A stretch of 8,268 nucleotides of DNA, taken from CAYPKW01 sp964411425. GTDB lineage: Bacteria; Pseudomonadota; Alphaproteobacteria; Dongiales; Dongiaceae. Under the pieces are notes generated by a model, which made no database searches, was not told the origin of the DNA, and saw only the letters and a list, made by a program, of their open reading frames with translations. The stretch covers positions 1-8,268 of the forward strand of contig CAYPKW010000098.1 of NCBI GenBank assembly GCA_964411425.1, read 5' to 3'. Each line of letters begins with the position of its first letter. The first letter of the stretch is position 1. Shown in pieces: positions 1-5,770 of the stretch. The position numbers were made by a program, and so were the translations under genes.

Positions 1-181
1 TTGCGGGCAGGCCTGGATTGATTGATTTCCATATTGTCTCAACCGAAACGGCTAGCGTCGACAAGCCGACAGCGACCACCACAATGCCGAGTGATTGCGG
101 GGCTATTTGGGGGAAGGTCATCACAAGCCCCCCCAAAACAAGTTCAATGGCGGCGAGAACGCCGAGTATCCCGTGTAGCAT
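1..181 (-). CDS. Partial small membrane protein, unknown function (C-terminus beyond left edge)
   Basis: An open frame starts at the ATG at 181-179 and runs off the left edge; 60 residues are visible. I do not recognise the family. Two hydrophobic stretches can be seen, about residues 4-21 and 30-47, joined by a short segment containing TFPQIAPQS, then a more polar end (ETIWKSINPG). This suggests an integral inner-membrane protein with at least two helices. The start is chosen because GGAG lies 8 nt upstream (193-190). An in-frame ATG at 211-209 would add ten residues (MPEPRRGVGS) but has no clear Shine-Dalgarno; a TGA just above it closes the frame. Three ATA codons in 60, and about 55% GC, are unlike the GC-rich neighbours, which fits acquired DNA or simply a weakly expressed membrane gene. 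It reads in the same direction as prfB but lies about 300 nt away, so it is probably a separate unit. The hydrophobic pattern supports a real gene; the function is open. Confidence 0.5.
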   Translation of the reverse strand, partial: MLHGILGVLAAIELVLGGLVMTFPQIAPQSLGIVVVAVGLSTLAVSVETIWKSINPGLPA

Positions 182-254
182 GCTCCCGACTCCGCGCCTA
201 GGTTCCGGCATACATCAAGAGGATGATAGCATAGAGTTTTACGCATCTCCCTCG

Positions 255-279
255 GCGGGGCCGAACTTGGCGGCCCCGC
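255..279. other. Perfect 9-bp GC hairpin upstream of the orphan promoter
   Basis: GCGGGGCCG (255-263) is exactly complementary to CGGCCCCGC (271-279), with a 7-nt loop (264-270). No T-tract follows on either strand, so it is not a canonical intrinsic terminator. It may still stall or end transcripts coming out of prfB on the minus strand, or insulate the promoter just downstream. In GC-rich DNA some such hairpins arise by chance, but nine perfect pairs around a short loop is above the usual background. Confidence 0.4.
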
Positions 280-289
280 GGCCGGACAC

Positions 290-319
290 TTGACAGGGGT
301 CAGAAAAAGTTCCTATAAT
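290..319 (+). promoter_or_regulatory. Consensus sigma70 promoter (TTGACA-18-TATAAT)
   Basis: TTGACA at 290-295 and TATAAT at 314-319 both match the sigma70 consensus at all six positions, with an 18-bp spacer. The expected start of transcription is near 325-328. Such strength in a GC-rich alphaproteobacterium is typical of stable-RNA (rRNA, tRNA) or other highly expressed genes. The promoter points right, toward the 3' end of prfB, which is on the opposite strand, and no gene is visible on the plus strand before it. It probably drives an unannotated small RNA or antisense transcript, or is a leftover from a displaced stable-RNA gene. Confidence 0.75.
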
Positions 320-325
320 CGGCGC

Positions 326-455
326 CGCTCGCGGTTGCGAGTCGCCATCGCGGCACGCCGCCGACCCGCTTTGCTCGCGGGGCGCTGTTTGACATGGTGC
401 ATAAACCCAGGTCGGCGCGGCCCGGAAAGGCGCGGCACCCCTAGCCTCGTGGGGT
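326..455 (+). ncRNA. Candidate structured transcript or rrn-like leader, unidentified
   Basis: This is the segment expected to be transcribed first from the promoter at 290-319. It opens with a hairpin CTCGC/GCGAG around the tetraloop GGTT (328-341). A longer stem pairs CGCCGACC (359-366) with GGTCGGCG (410-417), enclosing a local hairpin CCCGC/GCGGG (365-369 with 377-381, alternative to part of the long stem) and the boxA-like element at 383-394. A last weak stem pairs ACCCC (437-441) with GGGGT (451-455). I could not match it to 6S, SRP, tmRNA, RNase P or a tRNA. The ends are guesses; no clean terminator follows. Confidence 0.3.
383..394 (+). promoter_or_regulatory. boxA-like antitermination element
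   Basis: CGCTGTTTGACA matches 9 of 12 positions of the rrn boxA core TGCTCTTTAACA and lies about 60 nt after the expected transcription start, as in rRNA operon leaders, where it recruits NusB/NusE. Alphaproteobacterial rrn leaders often carry a TTTGACA version. No 16S gene follows here, so either the match is chance or the leader has been separated from its operon. Confidence is limited because the motif is short. Confidence 0.3.
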
Positions 456-489
456 CGTTCCTCGAAAAATCGATGCTTAGACACCTTCT

Positions 490-1609
490 TTACGCATCGG
501 CCGCGCCGCCCCCGCCCACGCGCGCCGCCAGCGCCGCGCTCAGGAAGCGGTCGATGTCGCCGTCCAAGACCGCCTGCGTCGCCGAGGTCTCGACCCCCGT
601 CCGCAGGTCCTTCACCATCTGGTAGGGCTGCAGCACGTACGACCTGATCTGGTGGCCCCAGCCGATGTCCGTCTTGGCCGCCTCCGCCTTCGCCGCCTCG
701 GCCTCGCGGCGCTCCAGCTCGCGCTCGTAGAGCCGCGCCCGCAGCATCGCCATGGCGGTGGCGCGGTTGCGGTGCTGCGAGCGGTCGTTCTGGCACTGCA
801 CGACGATGCCGGTGGGCAGGTGCGTGATCCTGACCGCGCTGTCGGTCTTGTTGACGTGCTGGCCGCCGGCGCCCGAGGAGCGGTAGGTGTCCACCCGCAA
901 GTCCTTGTCCTGCACCGCCACGTCGATCGTCTCGTCCACCACCGGATAGACCCACACCGAGGCGAAGCTGGTGTGCCGGCGCGACTGGGAATCGAACGGC
1001 GAGATGCGCACCAGGCGGTGCACCCCGCTCTCGGTCTTGAGCCAGCCATAGGCGTTGTCGCTCGTGATCCGGACGGTGGCGGACTTGACGCCCGCCTCCT
1101 CGCCCGCGCTCTCCTCGATCCACTCCACCTTGCGGCCGTGCGCCTCGGCCCAGCGCAGGTACATGCGCAGCAGCATCTCAGCCCAGTCCTGCGCCTCGGT
1201 GCCGCCCGCGCCGGCGTGCACCTCGAGGTAGCAGTCGTTGCCGTCGGCCTCGCCGGACAGCAAGCTTTCGAGCTCGCGCTCATGGGCGCGCGCGTGCACG
1301 GCCCTGAGCTGCGCCTCGCCCTCGGCCAGCGCGCCCGCGTCCCCCTCGGCCTCGCCCAACTCGATCAGCGTCAGCGCGTCGTCGAGCGCGCGCTCGAGTT
1401 CGCGGCAGCCCTCCACCGCCCCCTTCAGCCGGGTGCGCTCGCGCATCACCCGCTGCGCCGCCGCCGAATCGCTCCACAGCTTCGGGTCCTCGGCGCGGGC
1501 GTCGAGTTCGGTCAGGCGGGCAAGCGCGCCGTCCCAGTCAAAGATGCCTCCTCAGCAGCGCCAGCGAGGCCCTGGTCTCGCCGGCAATAGCCGCTATCTC
1601 CGCGCGCAT
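490..1609 (-). CDS. prfB: Peptide chain release factor 2 (RF2), with programmed +1 frameshift
   Basis: RF2 recognises UGA and UAA in the ribosomal A site and triggers peptidyl-tRNA hydrolysis. The coding region is two overlapping frames: 23 codons from ATG at 1609-1607 to CTT at 1543-1541, an in-frame TGA at 1540-1538, then 349 codons in the +1 frame to TAA at 492-490, giving 372 residues (E. coli RF2 has 365). The stop-codon reading tripeptide Ser-Pro-Phe is at about residues 203-205 and the catalytic Gly-Gly-Gln at 248-250, each two positions before the E. coli numbers. Ser244 occupies the site equivalent to E. coli 246. The N-terminal part is a helical, charged domain. GGAG 6 nt upstream of the ATG supports the start. 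It is the last gene of the amiC-mrcA-prfB operon, 34 nt after mrcA. The shorter 319-residue frame at 490-1449 lacks the real N-terminus and should not be used. Translation is expected to be autoregulated by RF2 level through the frameshift. Confidence 0.97.
1537..1552 (-). promoter_or_regulatory. prfB programmed +1 frameshift (recoding) site
   Basis: Read on the minus strand, the site is AGGAGG (1552-1547), CAT, CTT (1543-1541), TGA (1540-1538), C (1537). It has every known element of the bacterial prfB recoding site: an internal Shine-Dalgarno-like sequence 3 nt before the slippery CUU, an in-frame UGA, and a C after the stop that weakens termination. When RF2 is scarce the ribosome slips +1 from CUU to UUU and continues with Asp-Trp-Asp. 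When RF2 is plentiful a 23-residue peptide is released. In E. coli the same spacing is found with AGGGGG as the internal SD. Confidence 0.96.
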
Positions 1610-1643
1610 GAAGATCTCCGACCGGCAAGGCTCTCGCCCGGCG

Positions 1644-4091
1644 TCAATAGAGGTCGCCGCTCTTGGTGCCGGACTGCGCCGGCCCCACGGGCGCCACGAT
1701 CGCGCCGCTGTCGAACAGCGCCGCCTCGTTGCCGCCGATGACCGGCCCGCGCCGGTCGGGATCGGTGCCGGGCTTGAAGGCCTCGAGGATGACCTTGCCG
1801 GCCCCCGCCGTGGCGCGCAGGCCGGTGGCCGCGTCCACGCGCACCATCCGGATGCCGGGCGGGATGCGGAACGGGATCGCCGGCCTGTCCTCGAGCGCCG
1901 CCGCCATGAAATCGCGGAAGATGGGCGCCGCAACCCCCGCCCCCGCCTCCTTGTCGCCCAGCGAGCGCGGCGTGTCGAAGCCGACGTAGACGCCCACCGC
2001 CAGGTCGGGCGAGAAGCCCACGAACCAGGCGTCGTTGAAGTCGTTGGTGGTCCCCGTCTTGCCGGCGAGCGGCTTGCCGACCGAGGCGACGACCGTCCCG
2101 GTGCCGCGCTGCACCACCCCTTCCAGGAGATGCACGGTCTGATAGGCCGAGGCCGGATCGGCGATCTGCTCGCGGCCATCCGGGATGACCGGCACCGGCT
2201 GGCCGTGCCAGTCCTCGCCCTGGCAGCCCTCGCAAGCGCGCTCGTCGTGGCGGTACACGGTCCGCCCGCGCCGGTCCTGGATGCGGTCGATGAAAGTGGG
2301 CGTGATCCGCTTGCCGCCGTTCACCAGCATGGCATAGGCGGCGGTGAGCCTGAGCACCGTCGTCTCCGCCGCGCCCAGCGCCATGGCGAGCGTGGGCATC
2401 ATGTCGTCCACGATGCCGAACCGACGCGCGGTCTCCACCACCTTCTCCATGCCGATCGCCTGCGCCAGGCGCACGGTCATCAGGTTGCGCGACTTCTCGA
2501 CGCCGAGCCTGAGCGTGCTCGGTCCGTAGAACTGCTGGCTGTAGTTCTCCGGCTTCCACAGCGGCAGGCCGATCCCCTGCTCGATGACGATGGGGGCGTC
2601 GAGCACCAGCGTCGAGGGCGTGAAGCCGTTGTCGAACGCCGTTAGGTAGACGAACGGCTTGAAGGCGGAGCCGGGCTGGCGCAGCGCCTGGGTGGCGCGG
2701 TTGAACTCGCTGCCCTGGTAGCTCCAGCCCCCGGTCATCGCCAACACGCGGCCGGTGTGCGGGTCGAGCGCCACGATGGCGCCGCCGATGTCGGGGAGCT
2801 GGCGCAAGGCGTAGGTGTTCTCCGGGTAGGCCCTGCCGTCGGCGCTCTGGGCGACCTTTTCCACCGCCACCACGTCGCCGGCCTTCAGCACGTCGCGCGG
2901 CTTTTTTACCGGCGGGCCCAGCTCCTGTCCCTGGCGCCACGGCCGCGCCCACAGGAGCTCGTCCTGCGGAACGATGCCGAAGCCGTCGTCCGAGAAACCG
3001 ATCTTGGCGCGGTCGGCCGCCACCTCGAGCACCGCCGCGAGCCGCCAGTCCTGCAGTCCGGCGGGCGCCGGCACGGCGGCGAGCGCCACCGCCCAGTCGC
3101 CGCGCGGATCGATGCGCGCGACGGGGCCGCGCCAGCCATGCCGGCGGTCGTAGGCGATGAGGCCATCGCGCAGCGCCCGGTCGGCGATCGACTGCAGCGC
3201 CGGATCGACGCTGGCCCGCACCGTGAGCCCGCTCTTGTACAACCCGTCCTCGCCGAAGCGGGCCAACAGCTCGCGGCGCACCTCCTCGGCGAAGTAGTCG
3301 GCGACGATCGTCTCCGTGGCCCCGCGTCCGCGCACCTCGATCGGCTCCGCCTTGGCCAGCTCGGCCTCGGTCTCCGCGATGTGGCCGTCCTCCAGCATGC
3401 GCCCGATCGCCCAGTCGCGCCGCGCCTTGGCCGCGTCCGGGTGGCGCAGCGGGCTGTAGTTGTTGGGCGCCTTGGGCAGGGCCGCCAGCATGGCGGCCTC
3501 GGCGACGGTAAGTTCGTCGAGCGACTTGTTGAAGTAGTTGAGGGCTGCGGCCGCGACGCCGTAGGAGCCCTCGCCCAGATAGATCTCGTTCAGGTACAGC
3601 TCCAGGATGCGCGGCTTGTCGAACGCCTGCTCGATGCGATAGGCGAGGATGATCTCCTTCACCTTGCGGGCGATCGACAGCTCGTTCGACAGCAGGAAGT
3701 TCTTGGCCACCTGCTGCGTGATGGTGGAGGCGCCGACCGGCCGGCGGTCGTTCGTCAGATTGACGAGATTGGTGAACGCCGCCGCCAGGATGCCCGGCAG
3801 GTCGATGCCCGGGTGTTCGAAGAAGGTCTTGTCCTCGGCCGACAGGAACGCGTTGGCCACCCGCTTCGGAATCGCCTCGATCGGCACGAACACGCGGTTC
3901 TCCACCGCGTACTCGGCCACCAACCGCCCGTCGCCCGCCAGCACGCGCGTCACCAACGGCGGGTCGTACTGGGCGAGCTGGCCGTAGTCCGGCAGATCCT
4001 GGCCGTACTGGCGGATCAGCACGTAGGCCACGGTGGCGCCAGCGACGCCGACCAGCAGCACCAACGCGATCAGGAACTTGATGAAGCGCAA
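1644..4091 (-). CDS. mrcA: Penicillin-binding protein 1A, bifunctional peptidoglycan synthase
   Basis: A class A PBP of 815 residues that polymerises lipid II (glycosyltransferase) and cross-links the peptide stems (transpeptidase) on the periplasmic side of the inner membrane. It has a single N-terminal membrane anchor (about residues 5-26), then a GT51 domain (about 50-225) with the catalytic Glu86 in SAEDKTFFEHPGID and the STITQQVAKN motif at 122-131. An OB-like middle domain follows (about 320-430), then the transpeptidase domain with SAFK (nucleophile Ser475, Lys478), SRN (534-536) and KTGT (678-681). All active-site motifs are intact. Cys620 and Cys623 (ACEGC) in the periplasmic domain could form a disulfide. 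The start is a TTG (4091-4089): no ATG or GTG start lies between it and the membrane segment, and it places the anchor at the very N-terminus. The Shine-Dalgarno is weak, suggesting modest translation. It lies 46 nt after amiC and 34 nt before prfB. GTA and GTT codons lie in frame upstream, but no better start. Confidence 0.96.
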   Translation of the reverse strand: MRFIKFLIALVLLVGVAGATVAYVLIRQYGQDLPDYGQLAQYDPPLVTRVLAGDGRLVAEYAVENRVFVPIEAIPKRVANAFLSAEDKTFFEHPGIDLPGILAAAFTNLVNLTNDRRPVGASTITQQVAKNFLLSNELSIARKVKEIILAYRIEQAFDKPRILELYLNEIYLGEGSYGVAAAALNYFNKSLDELTVAEAAMLAALPKAPNNYSPLRHPDAAKARRDWAIGRMLEDGHIAETEAELAKAEPIEVRGRGATETIVADYFAEEVRRELLARFGEDGLYKSGLTVRASVDPALQSIADRALRDGLIAYDRRHGWRGPVARIDPRGDWAVALAAVPAPAGLQDWRLAAVLEVAADRAKIGFSDDGFGIVPQDELLWARPWRQGQELGPPVKKPRDVLKAGDVVAVEKVAQSADGRAYPENTYALRQLPDIGGAIVALDPHTGRVLAMTGGWSYQGSEFNRATQALRQPGSAFKPFVYLTAFDNGFTPSTLVLDAPIVIEQGIGLPLWKPENYSQQFYGPSTLRLGVEKSRNLMTVRLAQAIGMEKVVETARRFGIVDDMMPTLAMALGAAETTVLRLTAAYAMLVNGGKRITPTFIDRIQDRRGRTVYRHDERACEGCQGEDWHGQPVPVIPDGREQIADPASAYQTVHLLEGVVQRGTGTVVASVGKPLAGKTGTTNDFNDAWFVGFSPDLAVGVYVGFDTPRSLGDKEAGAGVAAPIFRDFMAAALEDRPAIPFRIPPGIRMVRVDAATGLRATAGAGKVILEAFKPGTDPDRRGPVIGGNEAALFDSGAIVAPVGPAQSGTKSGDLY

Positions 4092-4137
4092 GGGAACCGT
4101 TTTCCGTACCGGGGCGGAGGCGAATACTGCGCCAGCT

Positions 4138-5352
4138 TCAAGAGCGCTTCAAGCCCTCGCGCCAGTCGAAATAGTCCTCGACGGCGCGCCGAATGGAGCG
4201 CACCAGCTTGGCGCGCTGCTTGGCCGAACGCAGGGCCGCTTCGTCCTGCTTGCTGGACAGATACCCGAGCTCGACCAGCACCGAGGGCACGTCGGGCGAC
4301 TTCAGCACCGCGAAGCCGGCGAAGCGATGGCTGTTGCGTAGCAGCAGCGTATCCTTCTTCATCTCCTTCACCAGCATGGCGGCGACGCGGGCGGACAGGT
4401 TCTTGGTTTCGCGCTGCGCCAGGTCGATCAGGATGTTGGTCACCATGCCGCTTTCGTTCGACAGGTCGACACCGGCGATGAGATCCGACTTGTTCTCCTT
4501 TGCCGCAAGCGCCTCGGCCTCGGTGTCCGAGGCCTGCTCGGACAGCGTGTAGACCGAGGCGCCGCGCAGTCCCGGCGTGTCGTGCGCATCGGCATGCAGC
4601 GAAACGAAAAGGTCGGCGCCGGCATCGCGAGCGAACGCGATGCGCTCGCGCAGCCGCACGAACACGTCCGTCCTGCGGGTGAGCAGCACCTTGAAGCGCC
4701 CGGTTGCCGCGAGCTGGTGCTCGAGTTCCTTGGCGTAGGCAAGCGTCATGTCCTTTTCCGCCGTGCCGCGCGCCCCGATCGCTCCCGGATCGACGCCGCC
4801 GTGGCCCGCATCGATCACGACCACCGGCTTCGAATCCTTCGACTTGGGCTTGATCGGCGGCACCACCGCCTGCGCCGGGGGACGCGGCGCCATGGCCGGC
4901 GACGACAGCATGGGACCGGCCTTGAGCACCGCTTCGAACTCGCCCGCCTCGATGAGGGCGAGGTCGAGCAGCAGGCGTACGGGCTCGGCCCCCGTCGCGG
5001 CGATCGTCGCGATGCGATCGACCCGAGCCGGTCCCTTGAGGTCGAGCACGACGCGCGACGTGCCGGCGGTGAACAGCCCGTAGCGCAGCGCCTGGACTAT
5101 GCCCCTCGCGGCCGGCGTCCGTCCGGCGGGCAGGCGCCAATCGACCTCCGCCAAGTCGATGACCAGCCGATACGGGTTGGCGAGGGCGAAGACCCGATAC
5201 TCCGGAGCCGCGGACATATCGAGAACGACCCGAGTCTTGCCGGGGTGTTCGCCGATCCGGACATCGAGCACTGCGGGTCCGTTCTCGGCCGGCGCCACGC
5301 CAGGCAGTAGAAGCAGGGCGAGACAAGCAATAAGCCGCCGCATTGCGCACAT
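4138..5352 (-). CDS. amiC: N-acetylmuramoyl-L-alanine amidase, periplasmic (AmiC type)
   Basis: A zinc amidase that removes the peptide stem from N-acetylmuramic acid and helps to separate daughter cells. It has a signal peptide (residues 1-22, hydrophobic core CLALLLLPG, likely cleavage after APA). An AMIN domain follows at about 27-135, a septum or peptidoglycan targeting domain, then a Pro/Lys-rich linker (about 150-175) and an Amidase_3 domain (176-397). Zinc ligands are His184 in DAGHGG, Glu199 and His253 in SLHAD; the catalytic Glu361 is in VELGYLS. The Glu/Ala-rich stretch at about 270-300 lies where AmiB/AmiC relatives have an autoinhibitory helix that is released by a LytM-factor activator, so similar control is likely. 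Length (404) suits the family. The start could be the first ATG (5352-5350) or the one three codons later (5343-5341), which gives a cleaner MRRL signal peptide; neither has a strong Shine-Dalgarno. It is the first gene of the amiC-mrcA-prfB operon and is divergent from rne. Confidence 0.94.
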   Translation of the reverse strand: MCAMRRLIACLALLLLPGVAPAENGPAVLDVRIGEHPGKTRVVLDMSAAPEYRVFALANPYRLVIDLAEVDWRLPAGRTPAARGIVQALRYGLFTAGTSRVVLDLKGPARVDRIATIAATGAEPVRLLLDLALIEAGEFEAVLKAGPMLSSPAMAPRPPAQAVVPPIKPKSKDSKPVVVIDAGHGGVDPGAIGARGTAEKDMTLAYAKELEHQLAATGRFKVLLTRRTDVFVRLRERIAFARDAGADLFVSLHADAHDTPGLRGASVYTLSEQASDTEAEALAAKENKSDLIAGVDLSNESGMVTNILIDLAQRETKNLSARVAAMLVKEMKKDTLLLRNSHRFAGFAVLKSPDVPSVLVELGYLSSKQDEAALRSAKQRAKLVRSIRRAVEDYFDWREGLKRS

Positions 5353-5447
5353 CTGGTGTGAATCCGACCCGTAAACTACAACATCTTCGAGGATTATGCA
5401 CCTGCGAACAGATCGGGAATTGCCGGCAGACGGCGCGGATTTTGCCG

Positions 5448-5476
5448 TTGTCGAAGGCGGCGGCGGCCGTTAAGCT
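5448..5476 (+). promoter_or_regulatory. Candidate rne promoter
   Basis: TTGTCG (5448-5453, 4 of 6 matches to TTGACA) and TAAGCT (5471-5476, which keeps the key T, A and final T of the -10) are separated by 17 bp. The predicted start is near 5483-5485, giving a leader of about 287 nt before rne. It is the best sigma70-like pair I found upstream of rne, but the -10 is poor, so other starts are quite possible. Confidence 0.35.
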
Positions 5477-5533
5477 AACGCCCGCGCCTTGCCCCGCCGT
5501 GAGCGCGCCGAACCCCGGATCGCTTCGCGGCGT

Positions 5534-5626
5534 GGCGGCCCCGACAGGCCCTGGGCCGCCGGCCCATCCGTGGGCTGGTCGGCGGGGGCGCGTTGTTTTC
5601 ACCGGCGGTCGCGTTCGGCGACCGTC
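5534..5626 (+). promoter_or_regulatory. Hairpins in the rne leader
   Basis: Three inverted repeats can be drawn in the presumed rne 5' leader. GGCGGCCC (5534-5541) pairs with GGGCCGCC (5553-5560). CCGGCCCA (5559-5566) pairs with TGGGCTGG (5571-5578) around the loop TCCG, with one G-U pair; it competes with the first at its edge. GGCGGTCGC (5604-5612) pairs with GCGACCGTC (5618-5626) around GTTCG, with one G-U pair. In E. coli the rne leader is structured and mediates feedback by RNase E on its own mRNA; whether this unrelated leader does so is inference, and hairpins are common in GC-rich sequence. Confidence 0.35.
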
Positions 5627-5756
5627 TTGGGTCCGGGGCCGGGACGATCCACGGCCGGAGCAGAGTGCGGCAGGTTGATATGACCGACGCCCGGATTTCG
5701 CCTAACAGTTGCGCGCCGCTGGCCGCCTTCCGGGCGAGCCGCGCCGATCGCGCATC

Positions 5757-5760
5757 GGAG
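5757..5760 (+). promoter_or_regulatory. rne ribosome binding site
   Basis: GGAG lies 10 nt before the ATG at 5771-5773. The spacing is slightly long. It supports this start together with the N-terminal sequence MTKRMLIDATHPEETRV, which matches the usual beginning of alphaproteobacterial RNase E. Confidence 0.5.
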
Positions 5761-5770
5761 CCATATTGGA

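Larger units (their letters stand above)
182..489. other. Gene-free interval between prfB and the left membrane gene
   Basis: No convincing protein gene lies here. It contains, in plus-strand order, the upstream region of the left membrane gene (about 182-240), a GC hairpin at 255-279, a consensus sigma70 promoter at 290-319 pointing right, and a GC-rich leader-like segment with a boxA-like element and paired segments up to about 455. The run AAAAA at 465-469 lies between short complementary TCGA arms and is too weak to call a terminator for prfB. No T-tracted intrinsic terminator for prfB is visible on the minus strand, so prfB transcription may end by Rho or further left. Confidence 0.6.
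5353..5770. other. Divergent amiC/rne intergenic region
   Basis: These 418 nt separate the divergent amiC and rne genes and must hold the promoters of both. On the plus strand a candidate rne promoter lies at 5448-5476, leaving a leader of nearly 290 nt. On the minus strand CATAAT (5398-5393) is a good -10 for amiC but has no matching -35 at 16-18 nt, so the amiC promoter is uncertain. The right part is very GC-rich with several hairpins. A short open frame beginning at ATG 5680 overlaps the rne start in another frame. I see no RNA gene or repeat that I can name. Confidence 0.6.

Noticed and set aside
18..293. Plus-strand frame of 91 codons at the left edge
   Set aside because: Its composition (Thr, Ser, Pro-rich) mirrors a minus-strand frame whose product has two clean hydrophobic helices and a Shine-Dalgarno, so the minus-strand reading is preferred.
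404..446. SRP (4.5S) RNA, suggested by CCAGGTC followed by CCCGGAAAGG
   Set aside because: The invariant SRP core (GGTCAGGTCCGGAAGGAAGCAGCC-like) is not kept: spacing differs and the AGCAGCC part is missing.
462..473. prfB intrinsic terminator at TCGA-AAAA-TCGA
   Set aside because: Only a four-pair AT/GC stem with the A/T run in the loop, not after a stem; not a Rho-independent terminator.
320..489. Start of a 16S rRNA gene behind the rrn-like leader
   Set aside because: No 16S 5' sequence is present; the interval runs directly into the prfB stop codon at 490.
490..1449. Release factor beginning at 1449 as a complete gene
   Set aside because: It lacks the first 53 residues; the upstream 23-codon frame and the recoding site show the real start at 1609.
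1594..2952. Open frame of 452 codons on the minus strand within mrcA
   Set aside because: Low-complexity Arg/Gly/Ala product in a shifted frame of the intact transpeptidase domain.
1644..4140. Regulatory meaning of amiC and mrcA both ending in UGA, the RF2 codon, while prfB ends in UAA
   Set aside because: UGA is the commonest stop in GC-rich genomes; two genes are too few to infer any RF2-linked control.
2757..4481. Open frame of 574 codons on the plus strand antisense to mrcA
   Set aside because: Composition (Arg, His, Leu, Gly, Val-rich, no recognisable motif) is typical of antisense frames in high-GC genes; mrcA on the other strand is certain.
4070..5602. Open frame of 510 codons on the minus strand across amiC
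   Set aside because: It is the +1 shadow of amiC in GC-rich DNA: Arg/Gly/Ala-rich, no domain, and it overlaps a gene with all catalytic motifs intact.
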